A DNA stretch of 64,000 bases from Gemmatimonas aurantiaca (lineage in GTDB: Bacteria > Gemmatimonadota > Gemmatimonadetes > Gemmatimonadales > Gemmatimonadaceae), in assembly GCF_037190085.1 (NCBI RefSeq), contig NZ_JBBCJO010000005.1, positions 930,001 to 994,000 of the forward strand, written 5' to 3'. Made by a program: the position numbers and the translations under genes. Positions 54,194 through 63,897 of this stretch are shown piece by piece. Every line of letters begins with the position of its first letter. The stretch's first letter is position 1. The notes beneath the pieces are model-generated. The model was not told where the DNA came from. It saw nothing but the letters and a program-made list of their open reading frames with translations, and did no database searches.

Positions 54194-56302
54194 ATGTCCG
54201 TCTTCGATACTTTGTGGCATCTGATCAGAGCGACACGCGCCAATCGGTCGCCGTTCCCGTCGCGGCCGGCGATCCGCTCCGCGAATCTGCCTGTGACGCT
54301 ATCGGTGATCCTGGTGGGGCTGCTCGCCGCTTGCAAGGACACGCTGTCCCCGGTGCCGGACCCGACACCATCCGGCATCGTGTCGCTCACCGTGAATCCG
54401 GCGTCCGTTGCTCTCCAGGCCGGACAGGAACAGGCGCTCGTGGTCGAAGCGCGCGACAGTCTCGGTCAGGTCATTGCCAGGCCCGCCCTCACCTGGCGCG
54501 TTCTCGAGCCGACCGTGGCCACCATCGACGCCAATCTGGTGGTCCGTGCCATCGCTCCGGGCACCGCCCAGGTGCTCATCTCCACCAGAGACGACGGTAA
54601 AGTCGCCGTCACGGTACCGATCACGGTCACCGCGGCCACACCCAGCCTCCAGCAATGGCAGGCCACGCGCGCGGGCGTCACCGATGTCACCTTCCTCGGC
54701 ATCTGGGACGATGAGAACGGCACCACCTACGCCGCCGGACAGAACGGCGGTCTGCTGCGTTCGCGTCATGACGGTCCGTGGGAGCTGATTCCACTGGGCA
54801 CGACGGAAACGATCGTGGGAGTGTGGGGCGCATCGCCCACCGACATCTGGCTGGTGGGCACCGGCGGTCTCATCCTGCGCGGCGATGGCACCACGTTCCG
54901 GCGCATCACGTCGAACGTGACCGGTGCGCTGCTGGAAGTGTGGGGCCTCTCCGCCAACGAGGTGTACATCGTGGGCGACCGCGGCACGATTCTGTACTGG
55001 AACGGTTCGACGCTGCAGTCGCAGGTGAGCGGGGTGAACGACGAGCTGTGGGGCATCTGGGGCACCGGCAGTGATGCACTCTACGCCGTCGGCAACAACG
55101 GCGCGCTGTTGCAGTACGACGGCACGGCCTGGCGTCGTATGCGCTCCCCCGACGGCATGCCGTATTTCGACGTCTGGGGCACCAGCGCGACGAATGTTTT
55201 CGCGGTGGGTGTGAACGGCACGATCGTGCGATACGACGGCATCGGATGGTCGAACATGGCCACACCGGGAACCGCCAATCTGTTCGCGATCAGGGGACGT
55301 GCGTTCAACGACGTGTATGCGGTGGGCAACAACGGCGCCACCTATTACTTCGACGGCACCACGTGGCGGGCCTTGAGCATCGGCAACGGGCAGAATCTGC
55401 GCGCCATCACCCGGCGCGGGAACGACGATCTGCGCATCGCCGGCTGGTATGGCACCATCGTGCGACTGCGCGGACCCGGTCTGGTGGCCACGGCCACCAC
55501 CGAGCTCACCGACCCCCCACTGCTGTCCACCTGGGGTGCGGCCGGCGGGGGCATGTTCGCCGTGGGACTCGGCGGCACGGTGTTCCGTCGTCAGGGCCAG
55601 TCGTGGGCCCTGGAAGCGGTGCCGGAGGCGCATGATCTCTACGGCATCAGCGGTAACAGCGCCGCCGACATCGTCGCGGTGGGCGATACCGGATCCATCC
55701 TGCGCTACAATGGCGCCACATGGCGACGCGACCCCCCGCCCACCCTGTTCGTCCTGCGCGCGATCTGGAGCGGCGGTGGACAACACATCATCGTCGGCGA
55801 GCGCGGCACCATTCTGCGTTCGAACGGCGCGGGCTGGAGTCCGCAGGCCAGCGGCACCCAACGTTTTCTGCGCGCGGTGTGGGGCAGCGATCCGGCGGAT
55901 GTATTTGCCGTGGGCGATTCCGGCACCATCGTGCATTACGATGGTGGACGCTGGACGCCGATGTCCGTCCCCACGAACAGCCGCCTCCGGGCCGTCTGGG
56001 GCACCGGTCGCAACGATGTGTTTGCCGTGGGGGATTCAGGAACGGCGCTGCGGTACGACGGCGTGGCGTGGCGGGCGCTGCCCCGCGCCACACCGCGTGA
56101 TCTGCGCGGTCTCTGGGGGCGCGGTCCCACCGAAGTGTATGCGGCGGGCGACAGCGGGACGGTGCTGCGCTACGATGGCAATACCTGGCGCACGCTCACC
56201 ACGCCGATGCGGCACATTCTGTACGCGCTCTTCGGGGTTCCGGGTGAGTCGTCCGTGGCGGCCGTAGGGGACGGCGGGCGAATCTGGGAGGGGAGACCCT
56301 GA
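54194..56302 (+). CDS. Lipoprotein with a Big-2-type domain and a 14-repeat beta-propeller
   Basis: 702 residues. The lipobox LLAAC follows a long n-region. A bacterial Ig-like domain (SLTVNPASVALQAGQEQALV) spans about 60-150. Then come 14 repeats of about 39 residues, each with a core like VWGTGRNDVFAVGDSGT and a closing YDG..W. Fourteen blades fit two seven-bladed propellers. Repeats 7 and 10 are the most divergent. It starts 87 bases after the DUF1501 gene, so cotranscription is likely. It is probably a surface protein with a binding role. Confidence 0.8.
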   Translation: MSVFDTLWHLIRATRANRSPFPSRPAIRSANLPVTLSVILVGLLAACKDTLSPVPDPTPSGIVSLTVNPASVALQAGQEQALVVEARDSLGQVIARPALTWRVLEPTVATIDANLVVRAIAPGTAQVLISTRDDGKVAVTVPITVTAATPSLQQWQATRAGVTDVTFLGIWDDENGTTYAAGQNGGLLRSRHDGPWELIPLGTTETIVGVWGASPTDIWLVGTGGLILRGDGTTFRRITSNVTGALLEVWGLSANEVYIVGDRGTILYWNGSTLQSQVSGVNDELWGIWGTGSDALYAVGNNGALLQYDGTAWRRMRSPDGMPYFDVWGTSATNVFAVGVNGTIVRYDGIGWSNMATPGTANLFAIRGRAFNDVYAVGNNGATYYFDGTTWRALSIGNGQNLRAITRRGNDDLRIAGWYGTIVRLRGPGLVATATTELTDPPLLSTWGAAGGGMFAVGLGGTVFRRQGQSWALEAVPEAHDLYGISGNSAADIVAVGDTGSILRYNGATWRRDPPPTLFVLRAIWSGGGQHIIVGERGTILRSNGAGWSPQASGTQRFLRAVWGSDPADVFAVGDSGTIVHYDGGRWTPMSVPTNSRLRAVWGTGRNDVFAVGDSGTALRYDGVAWRALPRATPRDLRGLWGRGPTEVYAAGDSGTVLRYDGNTWRTLTTPMRHILYALFGVPGESSVAAVGDGGRIWEGRP

Positions 56303-56315
56303 GGGAGCGAGTTTC

Positions 56316-56430
56316 GGGTGGTGGGTTTGCGGTTTGGGGGTGAAACTGCCGGTTTCGGGTGACGGATCACGCGTCCCGGGACCGGTTACCCACGACCCGG
56401 CTGTTCACCCCCAAACCCGGAACCCCCCAC
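56316..56430. repeat. G-rich intergenic inverted repeat
   Basis: GTTTGGGGGTGAA at 56332-56344 faces its exact inverse at 56404-56416, and weaker matching extends the arms to about 27 bases. A similar G-rich, GGGTTTGGGGG-containing stretch lies at 25931-26034 between ybaB and dnaX. It lies between convergent genes. Confidence 0.55.
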
Positions 56431-57018
56431 TCAGGACTGCGCGGTTCCCCGCCGCGCCCGCACGATGTGCTCCACATGATGATCCCCATGCCACGCATAC
56501 AGCGCGAGCAATTGATCGATCGTCATGCGGCCGTTCTCCGGATGGTACAGCGCGCGTTCGAACTGCCGGTCGGTCATCCCGTTCATCGTCGCCACCCAGC
56601 GTTCGTGTACGGCCGTGAGCATCGCCAGTGACACCTGCGGCGACACGGTGCGCACGTCGGCCAGCTCCACCCACGCATCCTGATCGTACGGTTTGATCGT
56701 GGGCTCGTGTTCGGTGAGCGCGAGCTTGAGACGCACGTACGCATTGAGATGACTGTCCGCCACATGATGCACGAGTTGACGGATGGTCCATCCTTCGGGA
56801 CGATAGGGAGCATCGTACTGTGCCTCGCCGAGACCCTCCAGCGCGACGGCGAGTTTGTGTGGCAGCGCGGTGATACGCGCCACATGCGCGGCCCGCTCCT
56901 CGGCGGTGAAGGTGTCCCGACGCTCGAAGCGGCCGATGGGAAAGCGCTGCCCATCGGTGATGGGGGCGGAGGCCATGGAGGGGCCCGCATCGCGAGAGGA
57001 TCCTGAGGCAGCAGTCAT
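56431..57018 (-). CDS. YfiT/BstA-like DinB-superfamily protein
   Basis: 195 residues. A four-helix DinB fold with the YfiT/BstA sequence: YRPEGWTIRQLVHHVADSH, LALTEHEPTIKPYDQDAW and YAWHGDHHVEHI. The His triad would bind a divalent metal. Relatives transfer bacillithiol or act as putative metal-dependent hydrolases. Bacillithiol presence here is not established. The ATG at 57018 lacks a clear Shine-Dalgarno. Confidence 0.9.
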   Translation of the reverse strand: MTAASGSSRDAGPSMASAPITDGQRFPIGRFERRDTFTAEERAAHVARITALPHKLAVALEGLGEAQYDAPYRPEGWTIRQLVHHVADSHLNAYVRLKLALTEHEPTIKPYDQDAWVELADVRTVSPQVSLAMLTAVHERWVATMNGMTDRQFERALYHPENGRMTIDQLLALYAWHGDHHVEHIVRARRGTAQS

Positions 57019-57133
57019 CTGGTGTAACCTGCCGCCCCGTCTTCCGCACGGCCAGTATGCGGCATAGCATAGGGCGTTCAGACCGGGCGCTCAGACGCCT
57101 CCCGTCCCGCCTTCCCACTGCCAGACACGGCTG

Positions 57134-57901
57134 ATGCTCCCTCGCCCCCTGCTGCTTACCCCCGCCGTGTTGTTCATCGCCTGCGGCGGGGCCAAATCCA
57201 CCGGCGGTGAGACGGCCGCCACCCTTCGTGGTGCCATCGGTGGTGCACGTCCTGCCGCTGCGGGTGCCGCCACCACGGCCGTGCAGACCACACCCGCCGC
57301 CGCGGGATGGATATCCCTCTTCGATGGCCAGACCATCACCGGCTGGCACAACTACAAGACACCGGGTGCTCCCGTCGTCGGGTGGAGCGCCATCAACGGA
57401 GAACTCGTGCGTACCGGCGCGGGCGGTGATCTCACCACCGACAGACAATACGCCAACTTCGAACTCGAGCTGGAATGGAAGGTCGAGCCGGGCGGCAACA
57501 GCGGCATCATCTATCGCATCGATCCATCGTCGGACGTCTCCTACACGAGTGGACCGGAGATGCAGATCCTCGATGACACGAAACACCCCGACGGCAAGAA
57601 CCCGCTCACCTCGGCCGGTGCCAACTACGCGCTGCATCCCGCCACACCCGGTATCGTGAAGCCCGTGGGCGAATGGAACGCCGTGCGCCTTCTCGTCAAC
57701 GGCAACCACGTCGAACACTGGCTCAACGGCACGAAGATGGTGGAGTACGAACTTGGCTCTCCAGACTGGGAGACACGACGTCAGGCCAGCAAGTTCGCCA
57801 CCTGGGCCGGCTATGGGCGGGCCCCGCGCGGCTACATCGCGCTGCAGGATCACGGTGATCGCGTCTATTTCCGCAACATCCGCATCCGGGAGCTGCCGTG
57901 A
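57134..57901 (+). CDS. DUF1080 lipoprotein, 3-keto-disaccharide hydrolase family
   Basis: 255 residues. The lipobox LFIAC is followed by an Ala/Thr-rich linker to about residue 55. The concanavalin-like DUF1080 domain then has SLFDGQTITGWHNY, FELELEWKVEPGGNSGIIYR and GYIALQDHG near the end, the family signature. The family hydrolyses 3-keto-glycosides. The permease gene follows with a one-base stop/start overlap (TGATG). Confidence 0.92.
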   Translation: MLPRPLLLTPAVLFIACGGAKSTGGETAATLRGAIGGARPAAAGAATTAVQTTPAAAGWISLFDGQTITGWHNYKTPGAPVVGWSAINGELVRTGAGGDLTTDRQYANFELELEWKVEPGGNSGIIYRIDPSSDVSYTSGPEMQILDDTKHPDGKNPLTSAGANYALHPATPGIVKPVGEWNAVRLLVNGNHVEHWLNGTKMVEYELGSPDWETRRQASKFATWAGYGRAPRGYIALQDHGDRVYFRNIRIRELP

Positions 57902-59112
57902 TGGGAACGCGCAGTCGTCTCTCGCTCATGATGTTCCTGCAGTACTTCGTCTGGGGTTCGTGGTTCGTGACCATGGGGACCTACCTCGGACAGACCCGCG
58001 GCTTCTCCGATGCCAACATCGGCGCCGCCTATGGCGCGACGGCCATTGCCGCGGTGATCTCCCCGTTTTTCATCGGCATCGTGGCCGACCGGTTTTTCGC
58101 CAGTGAAAAACTGCTCGCCATCCTGCATCTGCTGGGCGCGGGATTGATGTACCTGATGGCGCAACAGACCACCTGGCCGGGCTTCTACGCGCTGCTGCTG
58201 GGCTACGCGTTCTGTTACATGCCCACCCTGTCGCTCACCAATTCCATCTCGTTTCATCACATCACCGATGCCGGGCGGGATTTTCCCATCGTGCGCGTGC
58301 TCGGCACCATCGGCTGGATCGTGGCCGGCATCATCGTGGGCAAGGTGCTCAAGGCCGACGCGCTCAACACGCCCATGATGCTCTCCGCCGGCGGATCGGT
58401 GATCCTCGGACTGTACGCGCTCATGCTGCCCAAGACGCCGCCCAAGGCCGCCGGGGCGCCGTTCAGCATGCGTGATGCCTTCGGACTCGATGCCCTGCAG
58501 CTGCTGCGCCATCGGGACTTCACGATCTTCGTCCTGGGATCGTTCTTTCTCTGCATTCCGCTGCAGTTCTACTACGCTTTCGCCAATCCGTATCTGAACG
58601 AAATCGGGGCGCCGGAGCCGGCGTTCATTCAGACGTTCGGGCAGATGAGCGAAATCGGCTTCATGCTGCTCCTGCCGCTGGCGCTGCGTTCCCTGGGCAT
58701 CAAGTGGATCATGCTGGTGGGCATGCTCGCCTGGGCGCTGCGGTATCTGGCCTTCGGATACGGCGCCAGCGGACCGGTGATGCCGCTCGTGTACCTCGGC
58801 ATTCTGCTGCATGGTGTGTGTTACGACTTCTTCTTCGTGGCGGGACAGATCTACACCGATGAACGGGCCGGTCCGAAAATCCGTGCGGCCGCGCAGGGTT
58901 TCCTCAACCTCGTGACGAACGGCGTGGGGTACTTCGTGGGCGCGGCGGTATCGGGCAGCGTGGTGGGCCGGTATGCCATCGACACAGGAGACGGCACGGT
59001 GAAACACGACTGGCTCCATGTCTGGCAGTTCGCCGCGTACTTCGCGTTGGCGGTATTCGTGGTGTTCCTGTGGCGTTTCCGCCCCGCACCGGCCGAACGC
59101 AGCACGACCTGA
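57901..59112 (+). CDS. Nucleoside/sugar permease, NHS family of the MFS
   Basis: 403 residues, 12 membrane segments expected. The N-terminus MFLQYFVWGSWFVTMGTYL and the motif VRVLGTIGWIVAGI are characteristic of the nucleoside:H+ symporter (XapB/NupG-like) group. In several soil phyla, relatives sit next to DUF1080 and Gfo/Idh genes, so the substrate may be a sugar or a keto-sugar rather than a nucleoside. Confidence 0.9.
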   Translation: MGTRSRLSLMMFLQYFVWGSWFVTMGTYLGQTRGFSDANIGAAYGATAIAAVISPFFIGIVADRFFASEKLLAILHLLGAGLMYLMAQQTTWPGFYALLLGYAFCYMPTLSLTNSISFHHITDAGRDFPIVRVLGTIGWIVAGIIVGKVLKADALNTPMMLSAGGSVILGLYALMLPKTPPKAAGAPFSMRDAFGLDALQLLRHRDFTIFVLGSFFLCIPLQFYYAFANPYLNEIGAPEPAFIQTFGQMSEIGFMLLLPLALRSLGIKWIMLVGMLAWALRYLAFGYGASGPVMPLVYLGILLHGVCYDFFFVAGQIYTDERAGPKIRAAAQGFLNLVTNGVGYFVGAAVSGSVVGRYAIDTGDGTVKHDWLHVWQFAAYFALAVFVVFLWRFRPAPAERSTT

Positions 59113-59136
59113 GCGGCCACCCGAATCACCCTACGC

Positions 59137-59847
59137 ATGATCACGCCCGTCGACATGGCGCAATCCACGGACAGACCGTCATCGCGCCCGGTCCTCGTCG
59201 AAGCTTGTTGTGACTCCGTACCCACGGCCATGTCCGCCGTGGAGTACGGCGCCGATCGCATCGAACTGTGTGGCCCGGGCGACGGAGGCACCACACCGTC
59301 GGCCGGGCTGATGACGCGCTGCCGGGACGCGGTTCAGGTACCGATTCATGTGATGATCCGCCCGCACACACATGGCTTCGTGTACGATCACGAAGACCTG
59401 ACGGTGATGGTGCGGGACATCGAAGTGGCCCGGGCGCTCGGCATGGAAGGTGTGGTCCTGGGGCCGTTGCAGGTGGATCACCGCATCCACCGGGAACAGC
59501 TCCGGCAACTGGTCGAGGCCGCGGGTCCCATGCGGGTGGCCTTCCACCGCGCCTTCGATCGCACACCCGACCCCATCGCGGCCCTGCACGAATTGATCGA
59601 CGCCAACGTGCAGCTCGTGCTCACCGCCGGTCATGCGCCAACGGCCCTGGAAGGGGCGGCCATGCTGCGCACCCTGCGCGCCCATGCCGGCGACCGTCTC
59701 GTCATCCTCGCCGGTGGTGGCGTGCGTGGTGACAATGTGACGAGCCTCGTCGAACGCACCGGTCTCTCCGAAGTGCACGCCCGTTCCACCGATCCCACCA
59801 TCGTGCGCGATGTCGTTCTCGCGCTCGAAAAACGACCTCGGGAGTAG
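59137..59847 (+). CDS. cutC: Copper homeostasis protein CutC family
   Basis: 236 residues, a TIM barrel. VLVEACCDSVPTAMSAVEYGADRIELC, VPIHVMIRPHTHGFVY and VAFHRAFDRTPDP are family hallmarks. The assumed copper role is disputed and some CutC proteins may be glycan-related enzymes, which fits this location. ATG choices at 59137 and 59155 differ by six residues. Confidence 0.9.
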   Translation: MITPVDMAQSTDRPSSRPVLVEACCDSVPTAMSAVEYGADRIELCGPGDGGTTPSAGLMTRCRDAVQVPIHVMIRPHTHGFVYDHEDLTVMVRDIEVARALGMEGVVLGPLQVDHRIHREQLRQLVEAAGPMRVAFHRAFDRTPDPIAALHELIDANVQLVLTAGHAPTALEGAAMLRTLRAHAGDRLVILAGGGVRGDNVTSLVERTGLSEVHARSTDPTIVRDVVLALEKRPRE

Positions 59848-59852
59848 CCGCC

Positions 59853-61499
59853 ATGTCGGTGATGACCTCGTGCACCGCCGCGGCATTTGCGGGTGCGTTG
59901 CTGGCGGGCGTCTGCATGGCGCAGACCACGCCAGTCGATGCCGGATACTCGATCATTCCGCGGCCATCCTCACTCACCGCGCAGGCCGGTGAATTCACGC
60001 TGACGGCAAATACCGCGATCCATGCCGCGCCCGCATTTCGCGCGGTAGCGCATCGCTTCGCACGCGATATCGCCGATCCCCTTGGTGCCGATCTCGCCGT
60101 CACCACCAGCAGCAGCACCGGCACGGCAACCCAGCGCGGCATTCACCTGCGCCAGCGTGCCTCGTTGCCGGCGGAGGGATATCAGCTCGACGTCACACCG
60201 GCGCGCATCGTCATCCACGCCAGCACACCGGCCGGGGCGTTCTACGCGCTCGAAACCGTCAAACAACTGCTGCCTCCGGCCATCTACCGAAAAGCTCCAC
60301 TGCCGGGCACGCGATGGACCGTTCCCACCGTCACCATCGAAGACACGCCACGATTCGGCTGGCGGGGCGCGCACCTCGATGTCGCGCGGCACTTCATGCC
60401 CAAGGAGTTCGTCCGCAAGTACATCGATCTGCTCGCCCGCCACAAATTCAACCGCTTCCATTGGCATCTCACCGACGATCAGGGATGGCGCATCGCCATT
60501 CAGAAGTACCCGCTGCTCACCGAAGTGGCGTCGTGCCGCGATGGCACCTTGGTCGGTCCCTATGTCACCGATCCGGCCCGTCAGGTGTTCGACGGAAAAC
60601 GGCACTGCGGTTTCTACACGCAGGACGATGTCCGTGAAATCGTGGCCTATGCGCGCGAACGCATGATCACGGTCGTCCCGGAAATCGAGATGCCGGGCCA
60701 TGTGCAGGCGGCCATCACGGCCTATCCGTATCTGGCGGCTCGCACCGACACCATGCCGGGCGTGCTGAAGCTGTGGGGTGTGAGTCCGTTCATTCTCACG
60801 CCCTCCGACAGTGCCGTGCAGTTCATGCAGGATGTGCTGCGTGAAGTGCTGACGCTCTTTCCATCACCGTGGATTCATGTGGGCGGCGACGAAGCCCCCA
60901 AGGACCAATGGAAAGCCAGCCCCGCCATTCAGGCGCGCATCCGGTCCGTGGGTGTCAAGGACGAGCACGAGATGCAGAGCTGGTTCATCCGTCAGATGGA
61001 CACGTTTCTCACGGCACAGGGCCGTCGCCTCATCGGCTGGGATGAGATCCTCGAAGGTGGCCTCGCCGAGAACGCCACGGTGATGAGCTGGCGTGGTACG
61101 ACGGGTGGCATCGCCGCCGCGCGCTCCGGCCATGACGTCGTCATGGCACCGAACAGTCATACCTATTTCGATTACTATCAGTCGCGTGACCGCGCCAACG
61201 AACCACTGGCCATCGGTGGATTCCTGCCCATCGACACCGTCTACGCCTTCGAGCCCGTCCCCGCCGAACTGACTTCCGACCAGGCCAAACACATCCTCGG
61301 TGCGCAGGCGCAGCTCTGGACCGAGTACATCCCCACGCCCCGGCATGCCGAGTACATGGCGTATCCGCGGCTCACCGCACTGTCCGAGGTGTTGTGGACC
61401 AGCAAACAGCGCCGGGACTTCGCCGATTTCTCACGGCGACTCCCGGCGCATCTGCTCAGACTGGACGCCCTCGATGTGAACTACCGGCCGCCGCGATGA
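59853..61499 (+). CDS. Beta-N-acetylhexosaminidase, GH20
   Basis: 548 residues. A Sec signal peptide (AAFAGALLAGVCMAQ) precedes the GH20b domain and the catalytic barrel. The acid/base pair is in HVGGDEAPKDQWK (Asp-Glu). RGAHLDVARHFMPKEF, HWHLTDDQGWRIAI and WDEILEGG shape the substrate pocket. It removes terminal GlcNAc or GalNAc, for example from chitooligosaccharides or peptidoglycan. It starts five bases after cutC. Confidence 0.95.
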   Translation: MSVMTSCTAAAFAGALLAGVCMAQTTPVDAGYSIIPRPSSLTAQAGEFTLTANTAIHAAPAFRAVAHRFARDIADPLGADLAVTTSSSTGTATQRGIHLRQRASLPAEGYQLDVTPARIVIHASTPAGAFYALETVKQLLPPAIYRKAPLPGTRWTVPTVTIEDTPRFGWRGAHLDVARHFMPKEFVRKYIDLLARHKFNRFHWHLTDDQGWRIAIQKYPLLTEVASCRDGTLVGPYVTDPARQVFDGKRHCGFYTQDDVREIVAYARERMITVVPEIEMPGHVQAAITAYPYLAARTDTMPGVLKLWGVSPFILTPSDSAVQFMQDVLREVLTLFPSPWIHVGGDEAPKDQWKASPAIQARIRSVGVKDEHEMQSWFIRQMDTFLTAQGRRLIGWDEILEGGLAENATVMSWRGTTGGIAAARSGHDVVMAPNSHTYFDYYQSRDRANEPLAIGGFLPIDTVYAFEPVPAELTSDQAKHILGAQAQLWTEYIPTPRHAEYMAYPRLTALSEVLWTSKQRRDFADFSRRLPAHLLRLDALDVNYRPPR

Positions 61500-61530
61500 T
61501 CGCTCGGCCGGCACAGCAACCGCGACTATC

Positions 61531-62772
61531 CTAGGAGCGCGGATTCCACGTCCCCTGCGCCACCTGCGGCACGAACCGGTCCACGCCCTTCTCGCTGTAG
61601 TCGAGTGTCTTTCCGAGCTCCGCGCTCTTGTACGCGTGCATGAGCACCCGTACCACGTCGAGTCCATCGTGGAACGTGAGCAGCGGCTTCTCCTTGCCGA
61701 GGAACGCGCGCACGAAGTGGCGGTCTTCGGCTTCGTAACCGTACGCGATGGCCTCGTTCACCACCACGGGCATCTGACCGATCTCGGCGTTCTGTTTCTC
61801 CACGAGATCCTCGCCCACCTTGCCACGCACGGCGCGTGAGAAGAAGAGATCGAGTCCGCTCTCGAGGGTGTTCCAGCGCATCGAGTATTCGGGACCCAGC
61901 AGCTCCGCGCTGAGTCGCAGTCCCGGCCCGACGAAGCTCCAGCTCGTGGTGGCCTCGCCGATCGCGATATGACCCTCCGGTGTTTCGAACTCGATGGTGA
62001 CGCTGGCAAAGTCTTCGCTCGGCGTCTTCGCGTAGTCCACGCCGCTCGATTTCTTCAACTGGGCCGCGTATTCCTTGCGCGACCACTTGAGTGACGCGAT
62101 GCGTCCCGTCACGCGCTTCACGGCCAACGACGACAACGGCTTTCCCGGCGGCACGAGTAGCTGGCGCACGACCAGCGCCGAATGGCACATCATGTCGTTG
62201 AGCACCCCGCCGCCCTGCTGCGCGCCATTCCAGAACCACGGCGCATGCGGTCCACTGTGCTCCTCGGCGGCCCGTGCCAGATACGGCGCGCCCGTGGAAG
62301 CCGCGCCACGACGCCACAGCAGATCGTGACCCACCGACACCTGTGGCGAAAAATACTGGTTCTCGAGATAGCCGTGCATGATGCCCGCGCCTTCCACGAG
62401 CTTGATCACCTGCTTCGCCTCGGCCACAGTGCGCGCGAGTGGCTTCTCGCAGGCGATGCCCTTGAGCGTGCCTCTCCCCGATTTCACGGCATCACAGATC
62501 TCTTCGACGTTCTCGATGCGTGCCTGGTTCGGCCCGTTGAGCCAGATCGCATCGATGGCCGGATCGGCCACCATGTCGCCGATGCTCTTGTACGCCTTCG
62601 CCTCTCCGATATCGAGCTCGCGGGCATAGCGGGCCGCGGACGTGGCGTTCTTCTGATTGGGGCTCCACACGCCGAGCACGTCGGCATCACGCACGAACCG
62701 CAGCCCCTGCATGTGGAAGCGGGCGTTGAACCCCGAGCCGACGAAGCCGATACCGAGTCGATTGGTGGACAT
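61531..62772 (-). CDS. Gfo/Idh/MocA family oxidoreductase
   Basis: 413 residues. The Rossmann start GIGFVGSGFNARFHMQG binds NAD(P). ACEKPLARTVAEAKQ contains the catalytic EKP. The C-terminal alpha/beta domain has GGGVLNDMMCHS. It oxidises or isomerises a sugar or cyclitol. It has no signal peptide, so it acts in the cytoplasm. It is convergent with the GH20 gene. Confidence 0.93.
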   Translation of the reverse strand: MSTNRLGIGFVGSGFNARFHMQGLRFVRDADVLGVWSPNQKNATSAARYARELDIGEAKAYKSIGDMVADPAIDAIWLNGPNQARIENVEEICDAVKSGRGTLKGIACEKPLARTVAEAKQVIKLVEGAGIMHGYLENQYFSPQVSVGHDLLWRRGAASTGAPYLARAAEEHSGPHAPWFWNGAQQGGGVLNDMMCHSALVVRQLLVPPGKPLSSLAVKRVTGRIASLKWSRKEYAAQLKKSSGVDYAKTPSEDFASVTIEFETPEGHIAIGEATTSWSFVGPGLRLSAELLGPEYSMRWNTLESGLDLFFSRAVRGKVGEDLVEKQNAEIGQMPVVVNEAIAYGYEAEDRHFVRAFLGKEKPLLTFHDGLDVVRVLMHAYKSAELGKTLDYSEKGVDRFVPQVAQGTWNPRS

Positions 62773-62820
62773 GAGGTGCGGGAAGGGTGGTCAGGTGGGA
62801 GGCGCAGAAATTTCCCGAAA

Positions 62821-63759
62821 CTACCATACGGACAGATCAGCGGCGATGGTCACGGGCCCGCGAAAACCACCACGTCTCACACCGGCCAGCAGTTCGGCAT
62901 CGCTGCCTCCCATGCGCACGATATGGGAGAGCACTACATGTTTCACGCCGGCCGCGACCGCCAGCGCGCCGACTTCGCGGTCGCTGGTGTGCACCGATCG
63001 CATGTAGGCGGGCCATTCTTCTCCGCCGGGACGGTCTTCGGGTTTGAGACGGACCTCGGGATAGGTCTCGTGCACGAGCACATCCGCGCCCTGTGCGGCG
63101 GCCTGCAAGTCGGCGCTGGGGCCGGTATCACCCGACAGCACGATACGTCGTGCCGGCGTGGTGATCACATAGGCAAGCGCGGTGGCCCATCCGCCATGAG
63201 GCACACGCACGGCCGTGACGACGAGCCCGGCACTGTCGTACACCACGCCGCCAGTGATCTCGCGCACCGCCGCGCCCGGTGTGCGTGGCAACCGCTCCTG
63301 CCCGCCGACACGCACCTCGACATCTTCACTCCACGCCTCCACGATGCGTTCCGCCATGCGCCCGGTTCCCGGCGGTCCCATCACAGGCTGCGGAGCCCGA
63401 CGCCCCATCACCCACGAGGTGAGCAACACATCGGGCAGCCCCAATGTGTGATCGGAATGCAGGTGCGTGAGAAACACCTGCGTGAATCCATCGATGGGCA
63501 GACCGGCCGCCGCCACCCGGCGCATCACACCGGCGCCGGCATCGAATAGCAACACCCGATCCCCATACACGAACGCATACGCCGGCCCGGCACGCTCGGG
63601 ATCGGGGACAGGCATGCCCGACCCCAACACGATCAGACATCCGGCGGCGCGTTGCGCCGAGTTGCACAGTTGTCCGGTCGTGAAACGCCGCTGCGCGTCG
63701 GCTCGACTCCATGGTGCCAGGAGCACCAACCACAGCAGCAGCACCGCACCGTGGCGCAT
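62821..63759 (-). CDS. Secreted metallo-beta-lactamase-fold hydrolase, RNase Z/arylsulfatase-like
   Basis: 312 residues from the ATG at 63759. The signal peptide AVLLLWLVLLAPWSRADAQ is followed by a metal centre THLHSDHTLGLPD, a later SGDTG, and HETY. The arrangement matches the RNase Z/phosphodiesterase-arylsulfatase side of the family. Its export makes tRNA processing unlikely. It starts after a 49-base gap from the oxidoreductase on the same strand, which follows it. A GTG at 63792 is an alternative start. Confidence 0.85.
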   Translation of the reverse strand: MRHGAVLLLWLVLLAPWSRADAQRRFTTGQLCNSAQRAAGCLIVLGSGMPVPDPERAGPAYAFVYGDRVLLFDAGAGVMRRVAAAGLPIDGFTQVFLTHLHSDHTLGLPDVLLTSWVMGRRAPQPVMGPPGTGRMAERIVEAWSEDVEVRVGGQERLPRTPGAAVREITGGVVYDSAGLVVTAVRVPHGGWATALAYVITTPARRIVLSGDTGPSADLQAAAQGADVLVHETYPEVRLKPEDRPGGEEWPAYMRSVHTSDREVGALAVAAGVKHVVLSHIVRMGGSDAELLAGVRRGGFRGPVTIAADLSVW

Positions 63760-63897
63760 GCCGTCAGCTCCGGATTTCGCGCTGCCGTTCACGTTCCACG
63801 AGCCACCGCCGGAGTATTTTGCGCGACGATGACCTGGGAGTGGCCTCGAAGGATTCCACGGACCGTACCTTCCCGGGAGTGGTGAGAGGAACGATGG

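Noticed and set aside
56405..57853. Long minus-strand frame spanning the DinB-like and DUF1080 genes
   Set aside because: The DinB-like protein uses another minus-strand frame, and the region over DUF1080 is antisense to a clear signature.
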